Positions 25,809 to 39,880 are shown, counted from the first letter of the stretch. The stretch is DNA of 49,210 nt from Shewanella aestuarii (GCF_011765625.1 NZ_CP050313.1:3980001-4029210); one strand, 5' to 3'. The notes: generated by a model from the letters alone, not told the origin. Made by a program: numbers and translations.

Positions 25809-27173
25809 TTATTTCGATTTTTTAACCGGACGTTGCCAGCCAATAATATGACGCTGCTTAACACGAGTGATCACTAACTCACCTTCACCAACATCTTTAG
25901 CAATGGTTGATCCCGCGCCTAAAGTGGCATTTTTACCAATGGTTACTGGGGCAATTAATTGAGTGTCACTGCCGACAAATACACCATCTTCAATGGTGGT
26001 TAAAAACTTATTAGCACCATCATAGTTACAGGTAATGGTACCAGCACCAATGTTTACACCTGCGCCAATTATCGCGTCACCTAAATAGGCTAAGTGACCG
26101 GCTTTTGAACCAACGCCTAATACGGCCTTTTTCATTTCAACAAAGTTGCCAATGTGGGCATCTTGTTTAAGCTCGGCACCTGTACGTAAACGGGCAAATG
26201 GCCCAGCACTGGCTGATTGACCTAACTTAGCGCCTTCAACGATTGAGTAAGGTTTCACTTCTGCGTTATCAGCTATTTCACAGTCAATTAAAATAGCGCC
26301 TGCACCAATGGTGACATTGTTACCTAAAGTCACTTTACCTTGAAATATCACGTTAACGTCAATCATGACATCCATACCCACGGTAACATCACCACGAATA
26401 TCTATTCTGGCTGGGTCGCGTAAGTTAGCACCTGCTAGCATTAACTTTTCAGCTGCGCGAGCTTGATAAGCGCGTTCAAGTTGGGCAAGTTGTACGCGAT
26501 TGTTGGCACCTTCCACCTCTATTGCTGACTGAGGTTGCGATGTGGTAATTGCAACGCCCTCGGCATTTGCCATGGCGATAATATCGGTAAGGTAATATTC
26601 ACCCTGAGCATTGTTATTGGATAAACGGCTGAGCCAAGCTTTAAGCTGCTTTCCTGGCACAGCCATAATACCGGTGTTGACTTCATTAATTAATAATTGC
26701 TCTGGATTGGCATCTTTTTGTTCAACAATACCAACGACTTTGCCCGCCTCGCGCACGATACGACCATAGCCTGTAGGATTGGGTAGATTGACCGTTAGAA
26801 TGGCCAATCCATTTTCAGGACGTACTGCTAATAATGCTTCTAAGGTCGATTGTTGAATAAGTGGCACGTCACCATACAAAATCAGTACGGTGTCATCATC
26901 ATGAATATTTGGGTTAGCTTGCACGACAGCATGACCAGTGCCGAGTTGCTCAGCCTGTAACACCCAATTGAGTGGCTGATCACCTAAAGCCGCTTGCAGT
27001 TTGTCAGCACCGTAGCCATAAACCAATTGAATCGCCTTTGAGCCTAAAGAGTTAGCGGTATCAATAACATGTTGAACCATACTTTTATGGGCAATAGGGT
27101 GTAACACTTTAGGGAGATCTGAGCGCATACGCGTTCCTTTGCCCGCAGCTAAGATCACAACATTTAACGACAT
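25809..27173 (-). CDS. glmU: Bifunctional UDP-GlcNAc pyrophosphorylase / glucosamine-1-phosphate N-acetyltransferase
   Basis: A 454-residue bifunctional enzyme completing UDP-GlcNAc synthesis. The N-terminal uridyltransferase domain has [18 protein letters not shown]. The C-terminal left-handed beta-helix acetyltransferase domain has hexapeptide repeats ([37 protein letters not shown]). The ATG at 27173 is chosen because GAAGGAAG sits six bases before it and it gives the family length. The upstream in-frame TTG at 27188 overlaps that ribosome-binding site. The gene lies downstream of the ATP synthase operon with a strong terminator between them. Confidence 0.97.
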   Translation of the reverse strand: MSLNVVILAAGKGTRMRSDLPKVLHPIAHKSMVQHVIDTANSLGSKAIQLVYGYGADKLQAALGDQPLNWVLQAEQLGTGHAVVQANPNIHDDDTVLILYGDVPLIQQSTLEALLAVRPENGLAILTVNLPNPTGYGRIVREAGKVVGIVEQKDANPEQLLINEVNTGIMAVPGKQLKAWLSRLSNNNAQGEYYLTDIIAMANAEGVAITTSQPQSAIEVEGANNRVQLAQLERAYQARAAEKLMLAGANLRDPARIDIRGDVTVGMDVMIDVNVIFQGKVTLGNNVTIGAGAILIDCEIADNAEVKPYSIVEGAKLGQSASAGPFARLRTGAELKQDAHIGNFVEMKKAVLGVGSKAGHLAYLGDAIIGAGVNIGAGTITCNYDGANKFLTTIEDGVFVGSDTQLIAPVTIGKNATLGAGSTIAKDVGEGELVITRVKQRHIIGWQRPVKKSK

Positions 27174-27269
27174 GATTGCTTCCTTCAAAATACCATAAAT
27201 AAAATTGCGGCTATTTTAGCTCAATAGCAAAATAAAGGGAAAAATGTTGCTCTATTGGCGTTAACTTAG

Positions 27270-27310
27270 AAAAATAAAAAAGGCGACTCATAAATGAGTC
27301 GCCTTTTATT
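27270..27310. terminator. Bidirectional terminator of the ATP synthase operon
   Basis: The perfect stem AAAAGGCGACTCAT / ATGAGTCGCCTTTT (27278-27291 and 27294-27307) has a 2-nt loop and flanking A/T runs. It is 16 bp past the atpC stop. Confidence 0.92.
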
Positions 27311-27325
27311 TAGCAAATAATCAAC

Positions 27326-27754
27326 TTATCTGGTGATATTTTTCTTGATGGTTTCAACAACTTTTAATTGAGCCAAAGACTTGGCTAATTCAATTGTTGC
27401 AGCTTCATAATCGAAGTCGACGCCAGCATTAGCAATTTTTTCTTCTGCTTGACGTTTGGCTTCTAAAGCAGCTTGCTCATCAATATCATCGGCACGCAAT
27501 CCAACATCAGCAAGAACAGAAATTGAAGCAGGTTGTACTTCTAGGATACCACCTGAAAGATACAATACTTCTTCACTGCCATCTTGCTTGACCATGCGCG
27601 CCATGCCAGGTTTGATCTTTGTTAACAAAGGGGCATGATTAGGCATAATACCTAATTCACCTTCAGCACCCATAACTTCAAAAAAAGTTACTTCGCCGTG
27701 GTATAAGCTATCCTCTGCACTAACAATATCAAGTTTGACTGTCATGGCTGCCAT
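27326..27754 (-). CDS. atpC: F1Fo ATP synthase subunit epsilon
   Basis: The 142-residue epsilon subunit of the F1 central stalk, which couples and inhibits ATP hydrolysis. It starts [21 protein letters not shown] beta-sandwich spans about 1-87, with [19 protein letters not shown], and a helical hairpin (about 90-138) carries the inhibitory C terminus. It is last in the operon, 36 bp after atpD, and is followed by the operon terminator. Confidence 0.97.
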   Translation of the reverse strand: MAAMTVKLDIVSAEDSLYHGEVTFFEVMGAEGELGIMPNHAPLLTKIKPGMARMVKQDGSEEVLYLSGGILEVQPASISVLADVGLRADDIDEQAALEAKRQAEEKIANAGVDFDYEAATIELAKSLAQLKVVETIKKNITR

Positions 27755-27790
27755 TGAGCTCTCCTTAAAGAACTAAGCGTTACGGCCTAG

Positions 27791-29218
<1,428 letters not shown>

Positions 29219-30079
29219 CTAAACCGCTGCAGCACCTGACACAATTTCCGACAGTTCTTGCGTAATCGCAGCCTGACGGGCTTTGTTGTAGACTAATTGC
29301 AAATCGTTGATTAGTTCGCCAGCGTTGTCGGTTGCCGCCTTCATCGCTACCATACGGGCAGCTTGTTCAGAGGCAATATTTTCAACAACAGCTTGATATA
29401 CTTGTGATTCAATATAACGAGTTAACAATAATTCCAAAATTTCTTTTGGATCTGGCTCGTAAATGTAATCCCAAGGATACTTAGCAACATCTTCTTCCGA
29501 TTTAGGCAAAGGTAGCAGCTGTTCGATCACAGGAGTCTGAGTCATAGTATTCACAAACTTGTTGAATACAATAAACAGACGATCCAATTTGCCTTCGTTG
29601 TAAGCTTTTAACATCACGCGAACGGTACCGATAATATCGGCTAATTTAGGCGCATCGCCTAAACCAGATGCATGGGCAGATATTTCACCACCAAAGCTTT
29701 TGAAAAACTGAACACTACGGGCACCAATTGGACAAAACTCAATTTCTGCACCTTGTTGCTTCCAGCTTTTCAGATCTGACACAACCTTTTTGAAAAGATT
29801 GACGTTCAAACCACCACAAAGGCCACGGTCGGTTGACACAACAATGTAACCAACCCGCTTGGCATCTCGCACCTCTAAAATAGGGTGTTTAAACTCGAGC
29901 GTACCTTGCGCGACGTGACCGATCACCTTACGCATATTTTCAGCATATGGACGGCTTGCTTTCATGCGTTCCTGCGCTTTGCGCATTTTGCTTGTCGCAA
30001 CCATTCCCATAGCTGAAGTGATCTTCTGAGTATTTTTAATACTCGCGATCTGGGTTTTAATATCTTTAGCGCCGGCCAT
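29219..30079 (-). CDS. atpG: F1Fo ATP synthase subunit gamma
   Basis: The 286-residue rotor shaft of F1. The N-terminal helix [20 protein letters not shown] and the C-terminal helix with [18 protein letters not shown] form the coiled coil. [16 protein letters not shown] is the conserved Rossmann-like segment. It lies between atpA and atpD with short gaps (51 and 36 bp). Confidence 0.98.
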   Translation of the reverse strand: MAGAKDIKTQIASIKNTQKITSAMGMVATSKMRKAQERMKASRPYAENMRKVIGHVAQGTLEFKHPILEVRDAKRVGYIVVSTDRGLCGGLNVNLFKKVVSDLKSWKQQGAEIEFCPIGARSVQFFKSFGGEISAHASGLGDAPKLADIIGTVRVMLKAYNEGKLDRLFIVFNKFVNTMTQTPVIEQLLPLPKSEEDVAKYPWDYIYEPDPKEILELLLTRYIESQVYQAVVENIASEQAARMVAMKAATDNAGELINDLQLVYNKARQAAITQELSEIVSGAAAV

Positions 30080-30130
30080 CTCTACTCTCCAATCTGGGAC
30101 CTGAGGTGCCCACAGGCACCCCGTTCATTG

Positions 30131-31672
30131 TTACCAGGTTTGGGTTTCAATGAACTTGTCCATGCCTGCCTTTAACTCTTCTTCGATAGCAGCGTTATAA
30201 TCGCCAGTAGCGTTGATGTTGTTCATTAGGTCAGCATGTTGACTGTTCATGTATGAAAGCAGAGCGGCTTCGAAGCGACCGATTTCATTTAAAGCAACGG
30301 CTTTTAAATAGCCTTTTTCAGCTGAGAAAATTGACACAGCTTGGGCAGCAACGCTCATAGGAGCATATTGCTTTTGCTTCATTAATTCGGTTACTCGCTC
30401 ACCATGCTCAAGTTGAGCACGAGTTGCATCATCTAAGTCAGATGCAAACTGTGAGAACGCTGCAAGCTCTCGATACTGTGCAAGTGCGGTACGAATACCA
30501 CCAGACAGTTTCTTGATGATCTTAGTCTGCGCTGCACCACCAACACGAGAAACAGAAATACCAGGGTTAACTGCTGGACGTAAGCCCGAGTTAAACAAGT
30601 CAGTCTCAAGGAAGATCTGACCATCTGTAATAGAAATTACGTTGGTCGGTACGAACGCTGATACGTCACCAGCTTGGGTTTCAATAATCGGTAATGCGGT
30701 TAAAGAACCTGTTTTACCTTTTACTTCACCGTTAGTGAACTTTTCTACATAGTGCTCGTTTACGCGTGAAGCACGCTCTAACAAACGAGAGTGTAGATAG
30801 AATACGTCACCTGGGTATGCTTCACGTCCTGGTGGACGCTTCAATAGCAATGAAATTTGGCGGTAAGCAACAGCTTGCTTAGACAAATCATCATATACGA
30901 TTAAAGAATCTTCACCGCGGTCACGGAAGTATTCACCCATTGAACAACCTGAATAAGGTGCTAAGTATTGTAATGCTGCAGCTTCAGAAGCTGATGCTAC
31001 CACAACAACAGTGTTAGCTAATGCACCATGTTCTTCTAGCTTGCGTACCACGTTAGCAATGGTAGAAGCTTTTTGGCCTACCGCTACGTACACACATTTA
31101 ATGCCAGAATCTTTCTGGTTGATGATTGCATCGATAGCCATCGCTGTTTTACCAGTTTGACGGTCACCAATGATCAATTCACGTTGTCCACGACCGATTG
31201 GGATCATGGCATCAACGGCTTTATAACCCGTTTGGATTGGCTGATCGACTGACTTACGTTCAATAACACCTGGAGCAATTACTTCAACAGGAGAGAAACC
31301 ATCGTTATCGATTGGTCCTTTACCGTCAATAGGCTCACCTAGAGTGTTAACAACGCGGCCAAGAAGACCACGACCCACAGGTACTTCAAGAATACGACCT
31401 GTAGTTCTAACTTTTGCGCCTTCTGCTAAATTAGCATAAGGGCCCATTACTACGGCACCGACAGAATCACGTTCTAAGTTCAACGCGATTGCATAACGGC
31501 CACCAGGCAGTTCGATCATTTCACCTTGCATTACATCGGCTAGGCCGTTAATGCGAATGATGCCGTCACTTACTGCAACGATAGTACCTTCGTTGCGAGC
31601 TTCACTAACGACGTCGAACTGCTCGATCCGCTGCTTAATCAGATCGCTGATTTCAGTGGAATTCAGTTGCAT
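30131..31672 (-). CDS. atpA: F1Fo ATP synthase subunit alpha
   Basis: The 513-residue regulatory nucleotide-binding subunit. It starts [20 protein letters not shown], has the P-loop GDRQTGKT (169-176), and carries the arginine-finger block [16 protein letters not shown]. The ATG at 31672 is chosen because GGGAG lies 7 nt upstream; the in-frame TTG at 31678 has no such spacing. It lies 14 bp after atpH. Confidence 0.98.
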   Translation of the reverse strand: MQLNSTEISDLIKQRIEQFDVVSEARNEGTIVAVSDGIIRINGLADVMQGEMIELPGGRYAIALNLERDSVGAVVMGPYANLAEGAKVRTTGRILEVPVGRGLLGRVVNTLGEPIDGKGPIDNDGFSPVEVIAPGVIERKSVDQPIQTGYKAVDAMIPIGRGQRELIIGDRQTGKTAMAIDAIINQKDSGIKCVYVAVGQKASTIANVVRKLEEHGALANTVVVVASASEAAALQYLAPYSGCSMGEYFRDRGEDSLIVYDDLSKQAVAYRQISLLLKRPPGREAYPGDVFYLHSRLLERASRVNEHYVEKFTNGEVKGKTGSLTALPIIETQAGDVSAFVPTNVISITDGQIFLETDLFNSGLRPAVNPGISVSRVGGAAQTKIIKKLSGGIRTALAQYRELAAFSQFASDLDDATRAQLEHGERVTELMKQKQYAPMSVAAQAVSIFSAEKGYLKAVALNEIGRFEAALLSYMNSQHADLMNNINATGDYNAAIEEELKAGMDKFIETQTW

Positions 31673-31686
31673 GCTCAAACTCCCAA

Positions 31687-32220
31687 TTACGACTGCAGCT
31701 TGTCAGACAAACGCGATAACTTACCGCTTACCGAGCCATCAATGACTAGGTCGCCTGATTTAATAATCACACCGCCAATTAACGATGCGTCAATGCTGCA
31801 ATTCAGCTTAACTTTGCGTGCGAGACGTTTCTCTAGAGAAACACTAATTTGCTGTTGTTGCTCTGCGCTTAGCTCAGTAGCAGAAACCACATCGGCTTCA
31901 ACTTCTTTTGCCCACTCATTGCGATATTCAGCAAAAAGTAGAGATACAGTAGGAAGTATCCCTAAACGACCGTTTTCAGCCATTACCTTTATCAGGTTTT
32001 GACCATGCTCGTTGACCTGCTCGCCACATACTTTAATAAATAATGATGCAAGCTGTGCACTCGCTAAAGTGCCATTAAGCAGTGGCTTTATTGATTCGTT
32101 TTCACTTACCAATGAGGCGAAAGTGAGCATTTCTGTCCAACTTTCTACCGCTTTATGTTCAACAGCAAAATCAAAAGCTGCCTTTGCGTAAGGGCGAGCG
32201 ATGGTGCTTAATTCAGCCAT
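31687..32220 (-). CDS. atpH: F1Fo ATP synthase subunit delta
   Basis: The 177-residue delta subunit linking F1 to the peripheral stalk. The helical N-terminal domain begins [19 protein letters not shown]. The C-terminal part includes [20 protein letters not shown], the family signature. It lies between atpF and atpA. Confidence 0.97.
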   Translation of the reverse strand: MAELSTIARPYAKAAFDFAVEHKAVESWTEMLTFASLVSENESIKPLLNGTLASAQLASLFIKVCGEQVNEHGQNLIKVMAENGRLGILPTVSLLFAEYRNEWAKEVEADVVSATELSAEQQQQISVSLEKRLARKVKLNCSIDASLIGGVIIKSGDLVIDGSVSGKLSRLSDKLQS

Positions 32221-32235
32221 TACTCAACTCCCTTA

Positions 32236-32706
32236 TCAAATTTCAGCAACAAGTTTATTAACTATGTCACTGTGGGCTTCTGGGTCAATCGAACGTTCAA
32301 GAATTTTCTCTGCACCAATGATGGCTAAAGAAGCAACTTGCTTACGCAAGTCATCTTTCACGCGATTACGTTCGTTCTCAATTTCTGCTTTACCCTGAGC
32401 GATGATTTTAGCTCGCTCAGCATCTGCTTCAGCCTTTGCTTCTTCAACGATTTGAGCCTTACGCTTATTAGCTTGCTCAATAATATCGTTAGCAGTTGCC
32501 TTCGCCTCTTTAAGTTGCTCAGTCGCTTTCGCTTGAGCTAACTCTAGATCTTTTGCAGCACGGCCGGCATCAGCTAGCCCATCGGCAATTTTCTTTTGGC
32601 GCTCTTCGATAGCGTTCATCAATGGCGGCCACACAAACTTCATGCAGAACCACACAAAGAGCGCAAAAGATATTGCTTGGCCTAGCAGGGTAGCGTTAAT
32701 ACTCAT
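32236..32706 (-). CDS. atpF: F1Fo ATP synthase subunit b
   Basis: The 156-residue peripheral-stalk subunit. One N-terminal membrane helix (about 5-26, [17 protein letters not shown]) is followed by a long charged coiled coil with [20 protein letters not shown] and repeated Ala-Lys-Glu. This is the standard enterobacterial-type b, with no b' duplicate. Confidence 0.97.
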   Translation of the reverse strand: MSINATLLGQAISFALFVWFCMKFVWPPLMNAIEERQKKIADGLADAGRAAKDLELAQAKATEQLKEAKATANDIIEQANKRKAQIVEEAKAEADAERAKIIAQGKAEIENERNRVKDDLRKQVASLAIIGAEKILERSIDPEAHSDIVNKLVAEI

Positions 32707-32732
32707 AACGACAACTCCTTATATGCTAAAAA

Positions 32733-33008
<276 letters not shown>

Positions 33009-33029
33009 TTAATTATCTATATGTCTAAA

Positions 33030-33863
<834 letters not shown>

Positions 33864-34247
33864 TTAATTTTGCTTGAAGTATAAAGGGGCTGTCCAAGGT
33901 ACCAGTAAACCAATTACGTAAGTGATAAATAATGGTGTAAACACCACATTTAACAAACCAAAAGCAATGGCAAACAATACAATGGTTAGCAGCAACTTTA
34001 CCGCTTCCCCAAGGAAAAACGAATGGACCACTTTTCCAGAAGCACTTGCTCCCGCATGGGAAAAAGCTAGGGTTGCGAATACAAAATTAGGGAATACAGC
34101 TATGATAGCTCCTGCCAAGGCAGAAATACCGAACTGAACGCCCCACAGAGCGAAAAGTAAAATTGTAGTGATGCCAACAATCACCGCCTGTAATAGTACC
34201 AATTTGTAGGCATAAGACCGGCCACGACGTGCTAAAACATTACTCAA
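33864..34247 (-). CDS. atpI: ATP synthase accessory protein I
   Basis: A 127-residue protein with four hydrophobic helices, first in the atp operon. It reads MSNVLARRGRSYAYKLVLLQ and contains GAIIAVFPNFVFATLAF, the family core. It assists c-ring assembly or Mg uptake and is not a stoichiometric subunit. Confidence 0.94.
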   Translation of the reverse strand: MSNVLARRGRSYAYKLVLLQAVIVGITTILLFALWGVQFGISALAGAIIAVFPNFVFATLAFSHAGASASGKVVHSFFLGEAVKLLLTIVLFAIAFGLLNVVFTPLFITYVIGLLVPWTAPLYFKQN

Positions 34248-34333
34248 TTGTTACTCTCCGCATTCGTGTTTTTTGCGCGTTGAAGTCTAGATTAACTTTA
34301 TTAACCGAGCCTTAACTTGCAAAAAGCCTGCAA

Positions 34334-34361
34334 AGTATACCTTTTCGGGTTATGTTTGCAA
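34334..34361 (-). promoter_or_regulatory. Promoter of the atp operon
   Basis: On the minus strand a -35 TTGCAA (34356-34361) and an extended-quality -10 TATACT (34334-34339) have a 16-bp spacer. The -10 is about 87 bp upstream of atpI. Confidence 0.7.
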
Positions 34362-34473
34362 CTTTGATGAGTGTAAAACAGCTATTTTAAAGGTGATTTG
34401 CCTCAAGATATGCAAAAACTAAAAATATAGCTGTGTCACAAACTTTCTGATAGGTAGGAGGTTGTCTTATAAA

Positions 34474-35355
34474 TTAGTGGATTTTACTCAAAATACCGTC
34501 TAATTCAGCGAGATTCTGATAATTAATTACAATTTTGCCTTTTCCTTTAGAGCCATGATTAATGGCAACTTTAGCACCTAGTCTTTCAATTAACTGTTGC
34601 TCTAACAGGCTAACATCATGATCTTTAGTGGTGATTTCTGCAGGTTTAGGCGGATTTAATACCTTATTAACTAATCGTTCAGTTTCACGAACAGTCATTT
34701 CTTTTGATGCAACTAATCTTGCGAGATTTGTTTGCTCATCACCTTCAATTGCAAGTAATGCTCTGGCATGGCCCATATCAATATCGCCATATTCAAGCAA
34801 AAGCTTCACAGGTTCATTTAAGCTGTTCAACCTTAATAAATTTGAAACACTTGCCCGCGATTTTCCGACGGCATCGGCAACTTGCTGATGAGTTAATTCA
34901 AACTCGCTTAATAAACGCTGTAATGCCACCGCTTCCTCCATGGCATTAAGATCTTCACGCTGAATATTCTCAATTAAGGCAATGGCAACAGCAGCTTCAT
35001 CAGCGACTTGCTTAATTAAACAAGGGACTTTATCTAATTTTGCTAATTGCGAGGCTCGCCAGCGTCGTTCACCGGCAATAATTTCATATTTATTATCAGA
35101 TACCTTACGCACAACAATAGGCTGAATGACACCTTGAGAACGAATAGACTCAGCAAGTTCTTCTAAGGCTTCAGGTGACATGTCTTTACGCGGTTGATAC
35201 TTACCAGGTTGCAGTAGATCTAAATCGAGATGAATTAATTCACCGTCAATATTTTTATCTGTTGGAACGTCGATATCTGATTTACGGCTTGCTGCATTAC
35301 TGTGGCTTAATAAGGCATCCAAGCCTTTACCTAAACCGCGTTTTTTTAACGTCAT
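34474..35355 (-). CDS. parB: Chromosome-partitioning protein ParB (Spo0J family)
   Basis: A 293-residue centromere-binding CTP-dependent clamp. It begins MTLKKRGLGKGLDALLSHS. The N-terminal domain has LQPGKYQPRKDMSPEALEEL and the CTP-binding IIAGERRWRASQLA. The helix-turn-helix is THQQVADAVGKSRASVSNLL (about 155-175). A C-terminal dimerisation domain follows. It is 18 bp downstream of parA. I did not see a perfect parS (TGTTTCACGTGAAACA) in the window. Confidence 0.97.
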   Translation of the reverse strand: MTLKKRGLGKGLDALLSHSNAASRKSDIDVPTDKNIDGELIHLDLDLLQPGKYQPRKDMSPEALEELAESIRSQGVIQPIVVRKVSDNKYEIIAGERRWRASQLAKLDKVPCLIKQVADEAAVAIALIENIQREDLNAMEEAVALQRLLSEFELTHQQVADAVGKSRASVSNLLRLNSLNEPVKLLLEYGDIDMGHARALLAIEGDEQTNLARLVASKEMTVRETERLVNKVLNPPKPAEITTKDHDVSLLEQQLIERLGAKVAINHGSKGKGKIVINYQNLAELDGILSKIH

Positions 35356-35373
35356 TTCTCAATCCTACACTTA

Positions 35374-36153
35374 TTAAATTTGTGTTTGCTGCTCTGCTCG
35401 GCGAATAATTTCGCCAGCCAATGCTAGATACGCCTTAGCACCAGCACTGCTTTTGTCATAATACATGGCAGGAGCACCAAAACTTGGCGCTTCAGCTAAA
35501 CGAATATTTCTTGGGATTACGGTGCGATAAACTTTCTCACCAAAATGCTGTTTTAATTGATCTGATACATCATTGGATAATCGATTACGCGGATCATACA
35601 TAGTGCGTAAGATCCCCTCGATGGTTAATGCAGGATTGACCATTGCACCTAGCTTAGTGATGGTATCTATCAGCGCAGTTAAACCTTCAAGTGCGTAATA
35701 TTCACATTGCATAGGAACCAGCACTGAATCGGCAGCTGACATAGCATTAACGGTGAGCATATTCAGTGAAGGGGGACAATCGATAAAAATAAAGTCGTAA
35801 TGATCTTTGACCGATGCAAGCGCATTCCGTAGACGGATCTCACGGGCAAAAAACTCCATTAATTTAATTTCTGCAGCGGTTACATCACCATTTCCAGCGA
35901 TAAGATCATATTTACCAACAGTATTTTTGATAACTATCTCATCAAATGGCTTTTCTTCTACCAATAATTCATAAGCAGTGTTTTCTACTGCGTATTTATC
36001 TACACCACTGCCCATGGTGGCATTACCTTGAGGATCTAAATCAATTAACAACACTTTACGCTTTGTGGCGGCAAGTGATGCGGCTAAATTTACGCAAGTT
36101 GTTGTTTTTCCAACGCCACCCTTTTGGTTAGCTACGGCAATGATTTTACCCAC
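35374..36153 (-). CDS. parA: Chromosome-partitioning ATPase ParA (Soj)
   Basis: A 259-residue Walker-type ATPase. The deviant Walker A is KGGVGKTT (10-17) in MGKIIAVANQKGGVGKTTTC, with switch motif LLIDLDPQGNATMGSG and Walker B FIFIDCPPSLNMLTVNA. It partners with ParB to segregate the origin region. It lies 57 bp downstream of rsmG, in the usual order near oriC. Confidence 0.97.
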   Translation of the reverse strand: MGKIIAVANQKGGVGKTTTCVNLAASLAATKRKVLLIDLDPQGNATMGSGVDKYAVENTAYELLVEEKPFDEIVIKNTVGKYDLIAGNGDVTAAEIKLMEFFAREIRLRNALASVKDHYDFIFIDCPPSLNMLTVNAMSAADSVLVPMQCEYYALEGLTALIDTITKLGAMVNPALTIEGILRTMYDPRNRLSNDVSDQLKQHFGEKVYRTVIPRNIRLAEAPSFGAPAMYYDKSSAGAKAYLALAGEIIRRAEQQTQI

Positions 36154-36210
36154 TATGTCATCCTGTTTATAATTTTTGATGTCCGGTACACTAAATTATC
36201 GTGCCCAGTA

Positions 36211-36831
36211 TTACACTTTCACCAATTTTAATAAATGGCGCTGTTCATCAAGCCTAGGCACCCTTAAAACATGTGTATCAACTAACTTAAATCCTTCGGG
36301 AATTGCGGTTAGTTCTTGTTCTGTTAATTGGCCTTTAAGCGCATAAAATTGACCATCAGCTTTTGGTAAATGATGGCACCAGTTCAACATATCAGAAATA
36401 GATGCAAACGCACGACTGAGTACACCATCAAATTTGTCTTCAGGTTGATAAGCTTCAACACGACTTTCAATTGAAGTGATATTGTTAATTTTTAATTCAA
36501 ATTGAACCTGTTTTTGGAAACGGATCCGTTTACCTAAACTGTCTAATAACACAAACTCTTTATCAGGGTTCATGATTGCTAACGGGATCCCGGGTAAACC
36601 AGGCCCTGTGCCAACATCAATAAAACGTTGCCCATCAAGATAAGATGATACAGCTAAACTGTCCATTACATGACGAATTAACATTTGTTCTGGTGAACGG
36701 ACTGACGTTAGATTGTAGGCTTTATTCCATTTATTTAGCATTTCAACAAAACCAATAAGTTGTTTTTGTTGCAGTTCAGTGGCTGAAATATTCATTTCAG
36801 TAAGATATTCACTAAGTTGAGTCGCTAACAC
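36211..36831 (-). CDS. rsmG: 16S rRNA m7G527 methyltransferase
   Basis: A 206-residue SAM-dependent methyltransferase acting on G527 of 16S r[14 protein letters not shown] precedes the SAM motif [17 protein letters not shown] (71-87). [13 protein letters not shown] and FYALKGQ are further conserved blocks. It lies between mnmG (112 bp upstream) and parA. Confidence 0.97.
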   Translation of the reverse strand: MLATQLSEYLTEMNISATELQQKQLIGFVEMLNKWNKAYNLTSVRSPEQMLIRHVMDSLAVSSYLDGQRFIDVGTGPGLPGIPLAIMNPDKEFVLLDSLGKRIRFQKQVQFELKINNITSIESRVEAYQPEDKFDGVLSRAFASISDMLNWCHHLPKADGQFYALKGQLTEQELTAIPEGFKLVDTHVLRVPRLDEQRHLLKLVKV

Positions 36832-36879
36832 TGGAAAGCCTCTTTAAATTTGTGTTTTATTCAGGGGTATTATGAAGCT

Positions 36880-36915
36880 GTAAAAGCACTAAGGGAAGCC
36901 TTACGGCTCCCCTTA
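36880..36915 (-). terminator. Hairpin between mnmG and rsmG
   Basis: CTAAGGGAAGCC (36889-36900), a four-base loop and GGCTCCCCTTAT form a stem with one mismatch. On the minus strand it is followed by GTGCTTTTAC, a poor U-tract, so it may be a weak terminator or a processing site after mnmG. Confidence 0.45.
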
Positions 36916-36943
36916 TCGTTAGGTTTTAGCTGTTTGCTTGAGT

Positions 36944-38833
36944 TTACGCAGTTTTTCTAAGTAAACCACGCTTTTTCAAATGAACAAGTAAGATTGAAAT
37001 TGCAGCTGGAGTAATACCTGATATACGAGAAGCTTGACCGACGGTTTCTGGTTTGTGATTGTTTAATTTAGCAATCACTTCATTGGATAAACCGGGAACT
37101 TCTTGGTAATCCAAATCTAATGGCAATAATGAATTTTCATGACGTACCGCTTTATCAATTTCGTCTTGTTGACGCTGAATATAACCAGAGTATTTAACCT
37201 GAATTTGCACTTGCTCAGCGGCACGAGGATCATCAAGACCAGGGCCAAAACCTTCAAGAGTCATTAATTTACTGTAATCCATTTCTGGACGGCGTAGTAA
37301 ATCTTCAAATGATGCTTCCCGTGAAATAGGGGTATTCAGCTCAGGATTTAGTACATCAAGTAAAGGCGAGTTTGGATGCACCCATTGACTGCGTAAACGC
37401 TGAAGTTCTAATTCGATCGATTCACGTTTTTCACTGAATTTAGCCCAACGCTCATCATCAACCAAACCAAGTTCACGGCCTTTTTCAGTTAAACGTAAAT
37501 CCGCATTATCTTCACGTAATAACAAACGATATTCAGCACGACTGGTAAACATACGATACGGTTCTTTAGTGCCTAATGTTGATAAATCATCAACTAAAAC
37601 ACCTAAATAGGCTTCGTCGCGTCGTGGACACCAGCTTTGTTTGCCTTGAACTTGAAGCGATGCGTTCATACCAGCAAGTAGACCTTGAGCACCAGCTTCT
37701 TCATAACCTGTTGTACCATTAATTTGTCCAGCAAAAAACAAACCATTGATCGCTTTAGTTTCTAAAGAATTTTTCAGATCTCTTGGATCAAAATAGTCAT
37801 ATTCAATAGCGTAGCCTGGTCGCATAATTTCAGCATTTTCCATACCTTTGATCGACCGTACTAAGTTTAATTGCACATCAAATGGCAAGCTGGTTGAAAT
37901 ACCATTTGGATAAATTTCAGTGGTCGTTAATCCTTCTGGTTCAATGAAAATTTGGTGCGATGACTTATCAGAAAATCGGTGGATCTTGTCTTCTATTGAT
38001 GGACAGTAACGTGGGCCAATACCTTCGATAACGCCAGAATACATAGGACTTCTGTCTAAACCACCGCGAATAATATCGTGAGTTTTTTCATTAGTATGAG
38101 TGATATAACAAGAAACTTGCTGCGGATGTTGGCTTACATCACCAATGAAAGACATAACCGGTAATGGAGTATCACCTTTCTGTTCTGTCATTTTGTCAAA
38201 ATCAATGGTGTTCGCATCGATACGAGGTGGTGTACCGGTTTTTAAACGCCCGACACGAATAGGTAATTCACGTAAACGATTAGCGAGTGCAATTGCCGGT
38301 GGATCCCCAGCTCGGCCACCGCTGTAATTTTGTAATCCAATATGAATTTTGCCACTTAAAAATGTCCCTGTAGTTAATACCACGGCAGGAGCTTCAAAGG
38401 CTAAACCCATTTGGGTAACTACACCAATAACTTTATTATTTTCAACAACTAAGTCATCTACTGCTTGTTGAAATATACGTAAGTTAGCTTGATTTTGTAA
38501 AATCTGTTGAATTTTTTGACGATAAAGTGCTCTGTCTGTTTGAGCGCGAGTGGCACGAACAGCAGGGCCTTTGCTTGAATTTAAGGTTCTAAATTGAATA
38601 CCTGCAAAGTCAGTTGCAATTGCCATTGAGCCACCTAAGGCATCAATTTCTTTCACTAAATGTCCTTTACCAATACCACCAATGGCTGGATTACAGGACA
38701 TTTGTCCTAAGGTATCGATGTTGTGAGTCAACAATAATGTTTTTGACCCCATTCTTGCTGCGGCAAGTGCGGCTTCAGTGCCGGCGTGACCACCGCCAAC
38801 AACAATTACATCAAACCGTTCATGAAAATGCAT
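36944..38833 (-). CDS. mnmG: tRNA uridine-34 5-carboxymethylaminomethyl modification enzyme MnmG
   Basis: A 629-residue FAD enzyme that with MnmE makes the cmnm5U34 group on tRNAs. The dinucleotide fold is [20 protein letters not shown] (10-29). [20 protein letters not shown] and [16 protein letters not shown] are family signatures. [17 protein letters not shown] contains the second FAD contact. MnmE is encoded in this window at 44952. Its promoter region overlaps the origin, as in E. coli (gidA). Confidence 0.98.
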   Translation of the reverse strand: MHFHERFDVIVVGGGHAGTEAALAAARMGSKTLLLTHNIDTLGQMSCNPAIGGIGKGHLVKEIDALGGSMAIATDFAGIQFRTLNSSKGPAVRATRAQTDRALYRQKIQQILQNQANLRIFQQAVDDLVVENNKVIGVVTQMGLAFEAPAVVLTTGTFLSGKIHIGLQNYSGGRAGDPPAIALANRLRELPIRVGRLKTGTPPRIDANTIDFDKMTEQKGDTPLPVMSFIGDVSQHPQQVSCYITHTNEKTHDIIRGGLDRSPMYSGVIEGIGPRYCPSIEDKIHRFSDKSSHQIFIEPEGLTTTEIYPNGISTSLPFDVQLNLVRSIKGMENAEIMRPGYAIEYDYFDPRDLKNSLETKAINGLFFAGQINGTTGYEEAGAQGLLAGMNASLQVQGKQSWCPRRDEAYLGVLVDDLSTLGTKEPYRMFTSRAEYRLLLREDNADLRLTEKGRELGLVDDERWAKFSEKRESIELELQRLRSQWVHPNSPLLDVLNPELNTPISREASFEDLLRRPEMDYSKLMTLEGFGPGLDDPRAAEQVQIQVKYSGYIQRQQDEIDKAVRHENSLLPLDLDYQEVPGLSNEVIAKLNNHKPETVGQASRISGITPAAISILLVHLKKRGLLRKTA

Positions 38834-38859
38834 TCTGCGACCTTCGTTTTGCTAAGTAG

Positions 38860-39300
38860 TGAAAAATAAATTGATCAAAGACTGATGTGCTTTATCAAGC
38901 GGATCATTTTAGCACTTGCTTGGCCTTAGGTGAATGATCATTTTTGCTTGTTCGATCGAAGGAGGTTTGAGTAAAAGATCTTAAGATCTTTATATAGATC
39001 TTCTTATTATGTTTACTATTAAGATCGACTTTTTCTGTGGGTAACGCTAAATGTTATTTTGAATCATGGGTTTACATCAAAATTAAACTGTGATCTATTT
39101 ACGATCAAAGTCATTATAAGATGGGGATAGATCGCTTACTTATCCACAGGGGGGATCATTGATGAGATCCGGTGGTGAACAGTACAGAGTTATGATCGCA
39201 TAAAATAATAGTTTATCCACAAAGTTATAAATAAATATCATATATTGTGGATAAACTGGATCTAAATTGTGGGTGATAGATCGGTTATACAAGATTAATT
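38860..39300. other. oriC: Chromosomal replication origin oriC
   Basis: The mnmG-mioC gap holds 16 GATC sites between 38873 and 39282. Three perfect DnaA boxes are TTATCCACA at 39140-39148 and 39213-39221 and TGTGGATAA at 39246-39254. A near-box TGTGGGTAA is at 39036-39044. A duplex-unwinding candidate with GATCTT repeats (38977-39010) resembles the E. coli 13-mers and lies just before the near-box. The order AT-rich GATC repeats, first box, further boxes towards mioC matches E. coli oriC, and position and gene context agree. Confidence 0.93.
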
Positions 39301-39312
39301 AGTTAATGAGAG

Positions 39313-39756
39313 TTAACTGATCTTGTCTTGCCAAGTTGATAGCCAAGCTAGGGCGGGTTGTTCAGGGATGGGATCGTGTTGTACATCGATCTGGATCTTA
39401 TCCACAAAGCTTTTTGCGCCAGCTTGATCAATTAGACTAATGAGCGGCTCTGGGCCCTGACAAAAAGTGTCATAGCTTGAATCACCGATTGCACATAAAG
39501 TGTACAGTTTGTTGGTGAGATCGGGCATCTCGATCATAATTTGTTTGTAAAATGGCTGAAGATTATCAGGAAGATCACCTGCTCCATGAGTCGAACAGAC
39601 AATAATCCATAACCCAAAATCCGCTAAATGGGTTAAGTTTGGGTCTAGCATTACCTCTGTCTCATGGCCTAATTCGGCTAATTGCGTAGCCATATCATCG
39701 GCAATGTATTCGGTACCACCTAAGGTTGTTCCTACTATTAACGCTATTTTTGCCAT
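39313..39756 (-). CDS. mioC: Flavodoxin-like protein MioC
   Basis: A 147-residue short-chain flavodoxin. It starts MAKIALIVGTTLGGTEYIAD, with the FMN phosphate loop in GTTLGGTEY, then IIVCSTHGAGDLPDNLQPF and LCAIGDSSYDTFC. The ATG at 39756 has GGAG six bases upstream; the in-frame TTG further up is inside that region. MioC has been linked to biotin synthase electron supply. Transcription runs towards oriC, as in E. coli. Confidence 0.93.
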   Translation of the reverse strand: MAKIALIVGTTLGGTEYIADDMATQLAELGHETEVMLDPNLTHLADFGLWIIVCSTHGAGDLPDNLQPFYKQIMIEMPDLTNKLYTLCAIGDSSYDTFCQGPEPLISLIDQAGAKSFVDKIQIDVQHDPIPEQPALAWLSTWQDKIS

Positions 39757-39880
39757 TTTTTGCTCCAATATTTAACAATTTTCAGCTTAGTTTGCACCAG
39801 TTTACGCATTTTTTAGTTGCACGTAGAGTGCTGAGTCAGTAGTTTCAATGTCTTAATTTAACAATCCAGTAACAGATGCT

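Noticed and set aside
34474..36153. parS centromere site near parAB
   Set aside because: I looked for TGTTTCACGTGAAACA and close variants and saw none that was convincing; it may lie outside the window.
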